Assembly: GCF_001428385.1 (NCBI RefSeq)
Contig: NZ_LMSK01000001.1
Span: 373,355-437,354, forward strand
Direction: 5' to 3'
DNA from: Rhodanobacter sp. Soil772
GTDB lineage: Bacteria > Pseudomonadota > Gammaproteobacteria > Xanthomonadales > Rhodanobacteraceae
Length of the DNA stretch: 64,000 bases
The notes beneath the pieces are model-generated. The model worked only from the letters and a program-made list of their open reading frames with translations. It was not told the DNA's origin and made no database searches. Both the position numbers and the translations under genes were made by a program. Every line of letters starts with the position of its first letter. Position 1 is the first letter of the stretch. This document shows positions 37,899 through 48,260 of the stretch, piece after piece.

Positions 37899-39146
37899 AT
37901 GACCGATTCCGAAGACGGGCCCATCCACCACGGCACGCCCGCGTTCCGGCGCACCAACCTGGCGTTGTTTGCGGCCGGCTTTGCCACCTTCGGCTTGTTG
38001 TACTGCGTGCAGCCGCTGATGCCGGAGTTCAGCCGGCACTACGGCGTGAGCGAGGCGGGCGCGGCGCTGTCGCTGTCGCTGACCACCGGCGTGCTGGCGT
38101 TCGCGATGCTGTTTGCCGGCGCACTGTCGGATGCGTGGGGGCGCAAGTCGGTGATGGTGGTGTCGCTGCTGTCGTCGGCCGTGCTGGTGCTGGTGACTGC
38201 CGTGATGCCGGACTGGACCGCGCTGCTGCTGGTGCGCACGTTGCTGGGGCTGACCTTGAGCGGGTTGCCGGCGGTGGCGATGACGTACCTCAGCGAGGAA
38301 ATGCACGTCGAGTCGATCGGCCTGGGCATGGGCCTGTACATCAGCGGCAGCGCGGTCGGCGGCATGGGCGGACGATTGATCACCGGCGTGCTGGCCGACT
38401 TCTTCGGCTGGCGCATCGGCGTGGCGGTGGTCGGCGTGATCGGCGTGCTGGCTGCGCTGATCTTCTGGCGCGCGCTGCCGCCGTCGCGGTATTTCGTGGC
38501 GCAGCCGTTGCGCTGGCGCACGCTGCTGGGGCGCTTCAACGGCATGTTCCATGACCGCGGCCTGCCGTGGCTGTTCGTCGAAGGCTTCCTGCTGCTCGGT
38601 GCGTTCGTCACCGTCTACAACTACCTCGGCTACCGGTTGCTGGCGCCGCCGTACAACCTGAGCCAGGCGGCGGTCGGACTGATCTTCGGCATCTACCTGG
38701 TCGGCACGTTCAGCTCGGCGTGGATGGGCCACCTGGCCGGCAAGCTCGGGCGGCGCAAGGTGTTGTGGACGGCGTTCGCGCTGATGCTGGCCGGTGTGGC
38801 GCTGACCATGACCGCGCCGTTGTTGCTGGTGATGCTGGGCATCGTGGCGGTGACGTTCGGCTTCTTCGGCGGCCACTCCATCGTCAGCAGCTGGGTCGGG
38901 CGGCGGGCCGGCGCAGCGAAGGCGCAGGCCGCCTCGGTGTACCTGTTCTGCTACTACATGGGTTCCAGCATCGCCGGCGCCAGCGGCGGGTTGTTCTACG
39001 CGTCGCACGGCTGGAACGGCGTGGCGCTGTTCGTCGGCGTGCTGGTGCTGGCCGGCCTGCTGATCGCGCTACGGCTGTTCCGCTTGCCGCCGCTGGTCAA
39101 CGTGGCGACGCCGCCGGCGCCGATGAGCCGGGGCGCGATGCCGTAG
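37899..39146 (+). CDS. MFS transporter, YnfM/arabinose-efflux type
   Basis: 415 aa with 12 helices. After a hydrophilic N-terminus it reads RRTNLALFAAGFATFGLLYCVQPLMPEFSRHYGVSEAGAALSLSLTTGVLAF, then the motif A-like GALSDAWGRKSVMV. LLGLTLSGLPAVAMTYLSEEM..ESIGLGMGLYISGSAVGGMGGR is typical of the YnfM/YdhP-like subfamily. The substrate is unknown. The start at 37899 (MTDSEDG) is preferred over 37884. A long inverted repeat separates it from the convergent phosphodiesterase gene. Confidence 0.85.
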   Translation: MTDSEDGPIHHGTPAFRRTNLALFAAGFATFGLLYCVQPLMPEFSRHYGVSEAGAALSLSLTTGVLAFAMLFAGALSDAWGRKSVMVVSLLSSAVLVLVTAVMPDWTALLLVRTLLGLTLSGLPAVAMTYLSEEMHVESIGLGMGLYISGSAVGGMGGRLITGVLADFFGWRIGVAVVGVIGVLAALIFWRALPPSRYFVAQPLRWRTLLGRFNGMFHDRGLPWLFVEGFLLLGAFVTVYNYLGYRLLAPPYNLSQAAVGLIFGIYLVGTFSSAWMGHLAGKLGRRKVLWTAFALMLAGVALTMTAPLLLVMLGIVAVTFGFFGGHSIVSSWVGRRAGAAKAQAASVYLFCYYMGSSIAGASGGLFYASHGWNGVALFVGVLVLAGLLIALRLFRLPPLVNVATPPAPMSRGAMP

Positions 39147-39148
39147 GG

Positions 39149-39242
39149 GCCGGGATTGGGGATTCGGGATTAGGGATTAGGAAAAGCCGAAGCATCGCGA
39201 GATGCCGCTCTCCCGAATCCCTAATCCCGAATCTCAAATCCC
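39149..39242. repeat. Inverted GGGATTCGGGATTAG-type repeat between convergent genes
   Basis: The left side carries iterated GGGATT units (GGATTGGGGATTCGGGATTA) and the right side their complements (CGAATCCCTAATCCCGAATC), around a 30-bp centre with GCATCGCGAGATGC as an inner hairpin. This GGGATTnGGGATT family is common in Xanthomonadaceae. It ends at the stop codon of the convergent NPP gene and may act as a bidirectional terminator. Confidence 0.75.
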
Positions 39243-40517
39243 GGCTTTCAGCATGCCCTTCACCGCATCGTAGTCGCCGTCGTTCGCGGCGGCGGGGATG
39301 CCGAGCAGGTGGGTCATCAGCGGGTAGACGTCCACGTTCGGGAACGCCGGCACCTTCGCGCCGACGCGGAACGCCGGGCCGTGCGCCACGAAGATCGCCT
39401 GCATCAACGGCTCGGCATTGTCGAAGCCGTGTTCGCCCACGTTCAGCCGGCCCTTGCGCTTCGCCGCGTGGTCGCTGGTGGTGATGCGCCAGTGCACGTT
39501 CGCCAGGCACAGCAGCTGCGGCACGCGCGGGTTCCGGCCATAAGCCAGGCGCGCCGGCACGCGGGTCTTGTCCCAGCACTGCATGTGCGGCTGCGGCTGC
39601 TCCAGGGTCTGTTCGACCTGCGCGAAATCGGCATGAGCCTCGGCGCTGTCCGATTTCGGGTTGAAGCCGGCCAGGATGCCCATGCTGACCATGTGCACCC
39701 GATCGAGCGGAATCACCTTGTCGATCATCACGCTGTTCGGTTCCGGCACGCTGGCCATGCCGTGGTCGGACAGCACGATCAGGTTGATCCGGTCGAACAG
39801 GCCGCGCTGTTTCAGCCCGTCGACCAGCTGCGCCAGCGCCGCGTCGGTCTCGCGCAGCGCGTCGTCCACTTGCGGCGAGTCCGGGCCGTGGACATGGCCG
39901 GCATGATCGACCGCGTCGAAGTACAGGGTGAGGAAGGTGGGCCGTTCGGCCGCCGGCAGATCCAGCCAGGCCAGCACCTGGTCGACCCGTTGCCCGGGTG
40001 TCACGCTGCCGTCGAACGACTTCCAGTAATCCGGCCGGTGGCCGTGGATGTCCGCCTCCGAGCCGGGCCAGAACATCGTGGCGGTGCGCAGGCCATGCTG
40101 GTCGGCGGTCTCCCAGAGCGGCGTGCCCTCGGCCCACCAGCGGCCGTCGCCGACCGCGTTGCGGCTGCTCAGCGAGAACTTGCCCAGCTGCGGGTCGAAC
40201 ATCGTGTTGTTGACCACGCCGTGATGGTCCGGGGTGAGGCCGGTGACGATGCTGTAGTGGTTCGGGAACGTCAGCGACGGGAATGCCGGCTGCATCGACG
40301 CGGCTTGTACGCCGCCTTGCGCCAGCATCGCCAGGGTCGGGCTGAGCCCGCGCTGCATGTAGTCGTGACGGTAGCCGTCGATCGAGATCAGCAGCAGGGG
40401 AACGGGTTTGCCGACCGGCGCCGCGACGGCGGTTGCGGGTGTGGCCGGGCGCTGCGTGGCGCAGCCGAAGCTGAATGCTGCCAGTGTGCAGAGCAGCACG
40501 CGAAACAGGATTTTCAT
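39234..40517 (-). CDS. Ectonucleotide pyrophosphatase/phosphodiesterase (alkaline phosphatase superfamily) lipoprotein
   Basis: 427 aa. The signal MKILFRVLLCTLAAFSFGCATQ has a lipobox Cys at 19. The NPP domain shows LLISIDGYRHDYM (metal Asp), FPSLTFPNHYSIVTGLTPDHHGVVNN (nucleophile Thr in SLTFPN), YFDAVDHAGHVHGPDS (D/H metal ligands), VLSDHGM and EHGFDNAEPLMQAIFVAHGPAF. Such enzymes hydrolyse nucleotide pyrophosphates or phosphodiesters in the periplasm. It is divergent from a small exported protein; its stop lies at the edge of a dispersed repeat. Confidence 0.9.
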   Translation of the reverse strand: MKILFRVLLCTLAAFSFGCATQRPATPATAVAAPVGKPVPLLLISIDGYRHDYMQRGLSPTLAMLAQGGVQAASMQPAFPSLTFPNHYSIVTGLTPDHHGVVNNTMFDPQLGKFSLSSRNAVGDGRWWAEGTPLWETADQHGLRTATMFWPGSEADIHGHRPDYWKSFDGSVTPGQRVDQVLAWLDLPAAERPTFLTLYFDAVDHAGHVHGPDSPQVDDALRETDAALAQLVDGLKQRGLFDRINLIVLSDHGMASVPEPNSVMIDKVIPLDRVHMVSMGILAGFNPKSDSAEAHADFAQVEQTLEQPQPHMQCWDKTRVPARLAYGRNPRVPQLLCLANVHWRITTSDHAAKRKGRLNVGEHGFDNAEPLMQAIFVAHGPAFRVGAKVPAFPNVDVYPLMTHLLGIPAAANDGDYDAVKGMLKAGI

Positions 40518-40569
40518 GCAGGAGACCTTACGATGTATTCAAGCCATCCCCGCATGATCGCGCACCGTC

Positions 40570-40986
40570 ATGACCATTACACGCCCTGCCTGGCACTCCC
40601 CGCTGTTACGCACGCTGTTGGCCGGCGTGCTGGCGATCGCTCCGCTGGGTGCCGCCTGCGCCTGGCAACAGTCCGGAGCGCAGCCGGTGATCCGGCCGGT
40701 ACCGCCGAGCGTGCGGTTCCAGCAGGACGCGCAGCAGCAGCAGGTGCGCGACGAATTACAAAAGAGCCAACTGCAGCAGCAACTGCGTCAAAGCGTATCG
40801 GACAACGCGAAGCGCCCGGCGGCGAATGACGCCCGCGCCCAGCGGCAACTCGACCAAGCCGACCAGGCACAGCGCGATCGCGATCGGGCCCGCCAGCAGG
40901 ATCTGCTCGACCGCGAGCGCGATGCGGCAAACCTGCCGCGGGTGATACCGCCGGCGCCGCCGGCGCCGGAGCAGAGCGGCGGCTGA
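40570..40986 (+). CDS. Small exported Gln-rich protein of unknown function
   Basis: 138 aa. A signal peptide (SPLLRTLLAGVLAIAPLGAACA) precedes a Gln/Arg/Asp-rich, probably coiled-coil region (QQDAQQQQVRDELQKSQLQQQLRQSVS ... RQLDQADQAQRDRDRARQQDLLDRERD) and a Pro-rich end. I do not recognise a family. It is divergent from the phosphodiesterase gene with a 52-bp gap. Confidence 0.65.
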   Translation: MTITRPAWHSPLLRTLLAGVLAIAPLGAACAWQQSGAQPVIRPVPPSVRFQQDAQQQQVRDELQKSQLQQQLRQSVSDNAKRPAANDARAQRQLDQADQAQRDRDRARQQDLLDRERDAANLPRVIPPAPPAPEQSGG

Positions 40987-41073
40987 TCGATCGCCTCGGC
41001 GGCGGGTGGAAACTCCGCATCGCCTTCGTCGGGCGGGCAGTGCCCGTCCTGCAGCAGCGGCGAGAGCCGCGCC

Positions 41074-41583
41074 TCAGCCGAACAAGTCGCCGCGTGCGAT
41101 GCGTTCTTCCAGGTTCAGCAGGTAGCGCTTCGTCGGCAGGCCGCCGCCGAAACCGGTGAGGCTGCCGTTCGCGCCGATCACCCGATGGCACGGCACCACG
41201 ATCGGCAGCGGGTTGCGCCCGTTAGCGGCGCCGACCGCGCGCACCGCCAGCGGCTTGTCGATGCGCCGGGCCAGTTCGCCGTAGCTGATGGTGACGCCGT
41301 ACGGGATGCGCCCCAGCTCGTGCCATACCTCCAACTGGAACGGCGTGCCGACGGGATGCAGCGGCAGCTCGAAGTGCTGGCGTTCGCCGGCGAAGTATTC
41401 CTCCAGCTGCACGCGCGCGAACTTCAGCGGCGCGGTGGCGCGGACCCAGCCTGGGTAAGCCTGCTTCGGATGGCGCTCGCGCTCGAACCAGATCTCGCGC
41501 AGGCCGCGGCCGTCCGCGACCAGGCGCAGCGTGCCGACCGGGCTGTCCATCTCGTCGTAGTAAATGGTGTCGGGGTTCGTCAT
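41074..41583 (-). CDS. ogt: Methylated-DNA-[protein]-cysteine S-methyltransferase (Ogt)
   Basis: 169 aa. It repairs O6-methylguanine by moving the methyl group to its own Cys. The active-site PCHRV has Cys at 132, preceded by the helix-turn-helix [30 protein letters not shown] and followed by [20 protein letters not shown]. The start at 41583 ([10 protein letters not shown]) overlaps the upstream alkA stop by 4 bp, forming a repair operon. A longer frame reaches 41679 but lies inside alkA. Confidence 0.95.
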   Translation of the reverse strand: MTNPDTIYYDEMDSPVGTLRLVADGRGLREIWFERERHPKQAYPGWVRATAPLKFARVQLEEYFAGERQHFELPLHPVGTPFQLEVWHELGRIPYGVTISYGELARRIDKPLAVRAVGAANGRNPLPIVVPCHRVIGANGSLTGFGGGLPTKRYLLNLEERIARGDLFG

Positions 41584-43085
41584 GCGATCGCCTCCGCTTT
41601 TTTCCGGCGTGTCGGCGACGGCGCTTTCGATGCGCCGCGCCACAGATGGATGACGGCGTACGCGCGCCACGGACGCCACGCGTTCGCGCGTTCGGTCAGC
41701 GCTTTCGTGCTGAGCGGCACGGCGTCCGGCGTTGCCTCACGGCGCAGGATCAGGTCCGCCGCCGGGAACGCGTCCGGGTCGCTCAACGCGCGCATCGCGA
41801 TGTAATGCGCCGTCCATGCGCCGATGCCGGGCAGCGCGACCCAGCGCGCCACGAACGTGTCCAGTGATTGCTCCGCGCTGAAATCCACGCGGCCGTCCAG
41901 CAGTGCCTGCGCCATGGTGCTGATCGTCGCGGCGCGCGTCGTGGTCAGGCCGATCTCGCGCAGGTCCGCCTGCGCCAGCGCGGCCGGCGTCGGGAACAAC
42001 CGCTCCAGTCCGGGCAGCAGCGCCGCCGGCAGCGGCTCGCCCCAGCGCTGCACGATGCGTGTCGCCAGCGTGCGCGCCGCCGCGACGCTGATCTGTTGGC
42101 CAAGGATCGCGCGCACCGCGATCTCGAAACCGTCCCAGCCGCCGGGCAGGCGCAGGCCGGGGTGGCGCGCGACCAGCGGGCCGAGCACGGCGTCGTGGCG
42201 GAACGTGTCCGCGATCGCCTGCGGGTTCGCGTCCAGGTCGAACATCCGCCGCAGCGTCGTCACCACGCCCAGCAGCTGCGTCGGTTGCGGGCAATGCAGT
42301 TGCAGCTGCAACGCATGCGCGCCGCCCGGCCACGCACTCAGGCGCAACCAGCCCGGCGCATTTGCCGGGCCGAACACGCGCGCGTAGCTGTGCGTGTCGA
42401 CCTGTTCCACGCCGGGCAGTGCGCGCGTGCGCAGGAACGCGAGCAGCGCGTCGAACGCGTACGGTGGCCGATAACCAAGCCGCAGCACCAGCGCCGCACC
42501 GGCCGCCGCGCGCGGGTGCCGGCGCAGTTCGCGCGGCGGGATGCGGTTCGCCTGCGCAAACGCCGCGTTGAACCGGCGCAGGCTGCGGAAGCCGGACGCC
42601 AGCGCGACTTCCGTCACCGGCAGCGCAGTCTCCGTCAGCAGTTGTTTTGCGAACAGCAACCGACGCGTCGTGTGCACGCTGATCGGCGGCGCGCCGATGC
42701 GCTCGACGAACAGCCGACGCAGTTGCCGCGCGCCGATGCCGACGCGCGTCGCCAGTTCGTCCAGCGATTGCTCCGCCAGCGCGCCGGCCTCGATCAGCTT
42801 CAGGGCGCGCGCCACGACATGATCGCCGCGCTGCCACTGCTCGTTGCCCGGTGCCAGCTCCGGTCGGCAACGCAGGCACGGCCGGAATCCGGCTGCCTCC
42901 GCGGCGGCCGCATTCGCGTAGTAACGCACGTTCTCGCGCTTCGGCGTCGGCGCCGGGCATACCGGCCGGCAGTAGATGCCGGTGCTGCTCACCGCGGTGA
43001 AGAACAGCCCGTCGAAGCGCGCGTCGCGGCTGAGTCGAGCCTGTTCGCAGACATGCGGGGCGGGCAGGGTGGGCAGTTCGTTCAT
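41580..43085 (-). CDS. alkA: Ada-type regulatory domain fused to 3-methyladenine DNA glycosylase (AlkA)
   Basis: 501 aa. Residues 10-75 form the Ada zinc domain (C39, C43, C70, C73) that takes methyl groups from phosphotriesters. Residues about 90-185 are an AraC-type DNA-binding domain ([24 protein letters not shown]). The rest is AlkA: AlkA_N, then HhH-GPD with [51 protein letters not shown] (catalytic Asp). The protein probably senses alkylation, activates the operon and excises alkylated bases. It overlaps ogt by 4 bp. The fusion is common in Proteobacteria. Confidence 0.95.
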   Translation of the reverse strand: MNELPTLPAPHVCEQARLSRDARFDGLFFTAVSSTGIYCRPVCPAPTPKRENVRYYANAAAAEAAGFRPCLRCRPELAPGNEQWQRGDHVVARALKLIEAGALAEQSLDELATRVGIGARQLRRLFVERIGAPPISVHTTRRLLFAKQLLTETALPVTEVALASGFRSLRRFNAAFAQANRIPPRELRRHPRAAAGAALVLRLGYRPPYAFDALLAFLRTRALPGVEQVDTHSYARVFGPANAPGWLRLSAWPGGAHALQLQLHCPQPTQLLGVVTTLRRMFDLDANPQAIADTFRHDAVLGPLVARHPGLRLPGGWDGFEIAVRAILGQQISVAAARTLATRIVQRWGEPLPAALLPGLERLFPTPAALAQADLREIGLTTTRAATISTMAQALLDGRVDFSAEQSLDTFVARWVALPGIGAWTAHYIAMRALSDPDAFPAADLILRREATPDAVPLSTKALTERANAWRPWRAYAVIHLWRGASKAPSPTRRKKAEAIA

Positions 43086-43288
43086 GGGTGCAGGCTAGCA
43101 CCGTCGCAGCGGCCTGACTCGCCGTTTTCGGACATCAATGGTGCAGGCTGGGCATCGTTCCGGGATCGTTGTCCGCGGTGCGGCAACAACACGCAAACGG
43201 GCCGGTCGGGGCGGTACGTTCAACCGGCCAGGACATCAGTTCGCGTGATCGATCCACGCAAGCATCGCGCATGCTTTGCTTCGGTGCC

Positions 43289-43870
43289 TCACTTGATCGG
43301 CGCCATCAGATGCTCGTACGGCGTGTCGGCCCACATCACGTACGGGACGGCCGTATCCGGATCCGCGCTTTTCGGGTAGTTCGCATAGAACGCCGGGTCC
43401 GCGCCGACGATCATGAAATGCGGCCCGGTCTTGATCCAGTGATTGCCGCTGTCCGGCTTTTGCGCGTACGGGTCCGTGTTGCTCGCGTCCGTGCCGCCGG
43501 CCAACATGTACATCATGCCGAGCTTGCCGGGCGGTGGCGTTTTTTTCGTCATGTACGCGTTGATCCACTCCATCGCGTTCTGGTCCATGCACATCGGGTC
43601 CGGCCCCGGTGTCTCCGGGTTGTCCGGCATGCAGGTGAATGCGTTCGTGCCTTTGCGCAACGTACGCATCGTGCCATCCGCGCCCATCGCCACGATCGTC
43701 GCGTCCTTCGCGATGCGTGCCGGTGCCGCGCGCATCGCGCTCGCGATCATCTGTGCATCGCTCGATGCGGGATGCCCCGCCGCCAGTGCTCCGCCGCCGA
43801 CGGCGAGCAGGACAGCGGCGACGATGGCCCGGTTTCTCCATTCCTGTTGTTTTCGGCCTGTGGTTTGCAT
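43289..43870 (-). CDS. Exported protein of unknown function
   Basis: 193 aa. A signal peptide (NRAIVAAVLLAVGGGALAAGHPA) is followed by MIASAMRAAPARIAKDATIVAM, NAFTCMPDNPETPGPDPMCMDQNAMEWINAYMTKKTPPPGKLGMMYMLAGGTDASNTDPYA, and a C-terminal HFMIVGADPAFYANYPKSADPDTAVPYVMWADTPYEHLMAPI. Similar conserved secreted proteins with two Cys in CMPD...MCMD occur in other Proteobacteria, but I know no function. GAGGTT lies before the ATG at 43870. It is the last gene of a minus-strand group with the catalase-family gene, separated by 151 bp. Confidence 0.75.
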   Translation of the reverse strand: MQTTGRKQQEWRNRAIVAAVLLAVGGGALAAGHPASSDAQMIASAMRAAPARIAKDATIVAMGADGTMRTLRKGTNAFTCMPDNPETPGPDPMCMDQNAMEWINAYMTKKTPPPGKLGMMYMLAGGTDASNTDPYAQKPDSGNHWIKTGPHFMIVGADPAFYANYPKSADPDTAVPYVMWADTPYEHLMAPIK

Positions 43871-44021
43871 GACAACCTCCTCACGGTGACGTGACGGTCG
43901 TTCCGGTCTCCCCGCGGGAAGTTTGTGCCGCCGCCGTGGCGCGGTCAATCGGCGCGATGACCGGTCGGGCGGCGGCTGTCGGGAGGCATGCGCGCCGGCC
44001 AGGGCGGCCGGCCGGCGTGGA

Positions 44022-44570
44022 TCAGTTCGTGCTTGCGGCGGCCGGGCAATCGGGCTGGCGGCCGGCATGGAATGCGGCGACATCCGCATCGCTCGCCGGT
44101 TTGCCGGCGTCGCCGCCGTCGAACGCGACGCGCCAGGCGCCGTCGCCGGCGCGGCGCCACACCGTCGCGAACCGGCCGGTCACGTAACGCGGCTTCGCAC
44201 CCGGCGCCGGATTCTCGAACAGGTACGCGCCGCTGGAATACGCGAGCGTGCCGTCGCCCGACGCCACGACCTGCTGCGGGTACCAGTCCACCCGCTGCGT
44301 CTTGCCCGCGATGAACGCAGCCCAGTGCTGCCGCACCGCGGCCAGTCCGCGCGTCGGCTGCGGCGTGTTCGCGTCGAAGATCGCGTCCGCCATGACGTGC
44401 TCGGCGAAGGCCGCCGCGTCATGCCGCTGCACGCTCTGCGCGAACGACAACTCGCGCTGCCAGACCTCGCACGCGGCCTTGTCCGCGGCGGGCGGCGGCG
44501 TGGCCGCGAACGCGGCGGGCGCGCAGGCGATCCATAACGGCAACAGCAGCAACCCGGTTCGGCGTGACAT
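44022..44570 (-). CDS. Secreted SnoaL/NTF2-like (SgcJ/EcaC type) protein
   Basis: 182 aa. A signal peptide (GLLLLPLWIACAPAAFA) precedes an NTF2-like domain: ACEVWQRELSFAQSVQRHDAAAFAEHVMADAIFDANTPQPTRGLAAVRQHWAAFI, then WYPQQVVASGDGTLAYSSGAYLFENP and RYVTGRFATVWRRAGDGAWRVAFDGGD. Function in this fold ranges from ligand binding to isomerisation and cannot be chosen. It lies 68 bp downstream of the cytochrome b561 gene on the same strand. GAGGAGAACGCC precedes the ATG at 44570. Confidence 0.82.
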   Translation of the reverse strand: MSRRTGLLLLPLWIACAPAAFAATPPPAADKAACEVWQRELSFAQSVQRHDAAAFAEHVMADAIFDANTPQPTRGLAAVRQHWAAFIAGKTQRVDWYPQQVVASGDGTLAYSSGAYLFENPAPGAKPRYVTGRFATVWRRAGDGAWRVAFDGGDAGKPASDADVAAFHAGRQPDCPAAASTN

Positions 44571-44638
44571 GGCGTTCTCCTCGTTCGTGGCGCGGTGCCG
44601 CAGCATCCCGCGGACGCCGTCGGGTTGCCAGTGCCGGA

Positions 44639-45175
44639 TCAACGCCGCCCGGTCATGCTCGACAACACGCCGTCGCGGCGGATCAGGCCGTGGTACAGCG
44701 CCGCGCCCATGTGCGCCAGGAACGTCAGGAACAGCAGCATCGCGAACCCGGTATGCAGGTGGCGCAGCACCGCGAACGCGACCGGGCTGGTCGGGAAGAT
44801 CGGCGGCAGTCGCAGCGACGCGCCGAGCATCACCGGATAGCCGCCGGCCGACAGCATCGCCCAGCCGATCAACGGCATCGCCAGCATCAGGAAATACAGC
44901 AGCCAGTGCGACGCCAGTGCCGCCAGTTTCTGCAGCACGGGCAGGTCCGCCGGCAACGGCGGTGGCGGATGGCGCAGGCGCACCGCCAGCCGTACCACCG
45001 CCAGAATCAGGATCGCGATGCCGAGCGGCTTGTGGATCGCGAGCAGCCATTCGTGTCGTGCGGAGACGGACGCGACCATGCCGACGCCGATGAACAGCAT
45101 CGCCAGGATCATGGCGGCCATCAGCCAGTGCAGCACGCGCGCGGCGAGCGTGAACGTGTTCGTGGCGGCCTTCAT
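44639..45175 (-). CDS. Cytochrome b561
   Basis: 178 aa, four membrane helices with heme-ligand His residues (ARVLHWLMAAMIL, HKPLGIAILILAVVRLAVRLRH, ASHWLLYFLMLAMPLIGWAM, RHLHTGFAMLLFLTFLAHMGAALYHGLI). It carries electrons from quinol across or within the inner membrane. The start overlaps the catalase-family gene stop by 4 bp, so it very probably donates electrons to that periplasmic-facing peroxidase. Confidence 0.92.
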   Translation of the reverse strand: MKAATNTFTLAARVLHWLMAAMILAMLFIGVGMVASVSARHEWLLAIHKPLGIAILILAVVRLAVRLRHPPPPLPADLPVLQKLAALASHWLLYFLMLAMPLIGWAMLSAGGYPVMLGASLRLPPIFPTSPVAFAVLRHLHTGFAMLLFLTFLAHMGAALYHGLIRRDGVLSSMTGRR

Positions 45176-46248
45176 CGTTTCGTCTCCGCCGAAGGCGCGG
45201 CGCTGCCGGGCAGGTGGGCTTCCTCGCTGGTGCGGCGCAGGTACGAGTCCGCATACGCGGCCGAGCGCGCGGGCAGCAGCGGGTCGTCGGACGCGGCGAT
45301 GCCAGCCGGCAATATCAGCGGGTCGTAGTTGATGTCGCGGCAGGGGCCGCTGTCCTGCGGTTCGGTACGTTCCAGCACCAGCGTGCCGGCGTCGATCGTG
45401 CGGCGGTCGTCCGGCCATGTCTTCGTCGCGTCGTTCGTCGGGTCGCCCGGGTTCGCGAGCGTCACCTGCAAGTGCCAGCGCAGCGGTCCCTGCGTCAGGC
45501 GTTCGGCCAGATCCGCCGCCAGATAGTCCGCGCCGCCGGTGCTGCCGGCATCGCCGTCAGTCGCTTCCGGCGTCATGCGCCAGCGCACCGGCTGACGCTT
45601 GCCGCTCGCGTCGACGAACACGAACGCGTTGAGGCTCCAGTAGCTTTCGGTCGCGAAGCTGGCGGACGGTTTCGCCGTCTTCGCCCAAGCGCGGAACGCG
45701 GCCGTTTCCGGATGCGCGGCGAAGAACGCGGCCAGCTTCGTCGGGTCCGGCTTGCCGGTGGCCGGGTCCGGCCGCTGCGCTTGCAGTTGCGCGAAGAACG
45801 CCTGCGGCGTCGCGACCGGGAACACCGGCATGCTGTTCATGCCGGTGCGCCACTGCTGTCCGTTCGCCAGTGCGAAGCGCAACGCCATGCTGCGGATCGG
45901 CACGCTGGAGTCCGGCGCGTACGGGTTGCTGCCGGGGATCGCGAAGCGGCCGACCACCGGCGTGCGCCCGGGCGCGAACACCTGCGCCGTGGAGTACGCC
46001 TGGGCCCGGCCGTTGCTGTCGAAATAACCCGTCACGCAGACGCCTTTCGCGTGATTGCGGCGGTAGCCGGCGAACGTACCGGCGTTGTCCTGGAACTGGT
46101 CGATCAACTTGTCCGGGGTGAGCCGCTGCGGCGCCAGCCAGCCGCCGACATAGCCGAAGGCAACCGCGGCAACACCGACCGCGGCGGCGATCAGCGCCCA
46201 CGCGCCGATCCGGCGTGCGGGTGAATCCGGTGGAACGGGATCGTACAT
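45172..46248 (-). CDS. Catalase-family peroxidase (SrpA-like), membrane-anchored
   Basis: 358 aa. One N-terminal helix ([25 protein letters not shown]) anchors the protein so that the heme domain faces the periplasm. The minimal catalase fold is seen in [20 protein letters not shown] (catalytic His), [37 protein letters not shown], and the C-terminal heme Tyr region [19 protein letters not shown]. Such short catalases act as peroxidases and often pair with cytochrome b561, as here. The start at 46248 ([13 protein letters not shown]) is chosen over 46290. An ECF-like promoter motif lies upstream at 46323-46348. Confidence 0.9.
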   Translation of the reverse strand: MYDPVPPDSPARRIGAWALIAAAVGVAAVAFGYVGGWLAPQRLTPDKLIDQFQDNAGTFAGYRRNHAKGVCVTGYFDSNGRAQAYSTAQVFAPGRTPVVGRFAIPGSNPYAPDSSVPIRSMALRFALANGQQWRTGMNSMPVFPVATPQAFFAQLQAQRPDPATGKPDPTKLAAFFAAHPETAAFRAWAKTAKPSASFATESYWSLNAFVFVDASGKRQPVRWRMTPEATDGDAGSTGGADYLAADLAERLTQGPLRWHLQVTLANPGDPTNDATKTWPDDRRTIDAGTLVLERTEPQDSGPCRDINYDPLILPAGIAASDDPLLPARSAAYADSYLRRTSEEAHLPGSAAPSAETKR

Positions 46249-46322
46249 GCTCGACTCCTGGCCGCTCGGGCCACGTGTGATGGGGTCCACGGCACCAGGT
46301 TTCGTGCCTTGCCAGTCAGGTC

Positions 46323-46348
46323 TTCGCTGCGCGGCGGCACTTCGTTAC
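46323..46348 (-). promoter_or_regulatory. Possible ECF-sigma promoter of the catalase-b561 operon
   Basis: On the minus strand GTAACG (46348-46343), 16 bp, then CGAA (46326-46323) precede the catalase-family start by about 75 bp. The GTAAC-N16-CGAA form resembles motifs I recall for some ECF sigma factors of alphaproteobacteria that control oxidative-stress genes. No ECF sigma gene is in the window, so the regulator would act in trans. Confidence 0.35.
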
Positions 46349-46423
46349 ATGTGGCGTGCCGGTTTGGTTCGATGCCTGGGTGTGGCTCCGTGCGCCCGCA
46401 TTCGAGTGCGGTGCCGGCTGACC

Positions 46424-46429
46424 TATACT
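46424..46429 (+). promoter_or_regulatory. -10 box of the likely hutU promoter
   Basis: TATACT lies 30 bp upstream of the hutU ATG. The hexamer 17 bp before it (TTCGAG) is a poor -35 box, so an activator may be needed. CGGAG near 46446-46450 serves as ribosome site. Confidence 0.45.
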
Positions 46430-46459
46430 CGGCGGTCTGACTCACCGGAGCCCTTCGTG

Positions 46460-48130
<1,671 letters not shown>

Positions 48131-48260
48131 TGCTCATGTGCACCATTTCTGATACGAGTTTACGAGAGCAGGTTCACACTCCCGTCAACATTGTGCTTAC
48201 GTCCGCTAAGGTGTCTACTCCCATAACATATGGAATATTTGTGCTTAAACAGGTGGGAGC

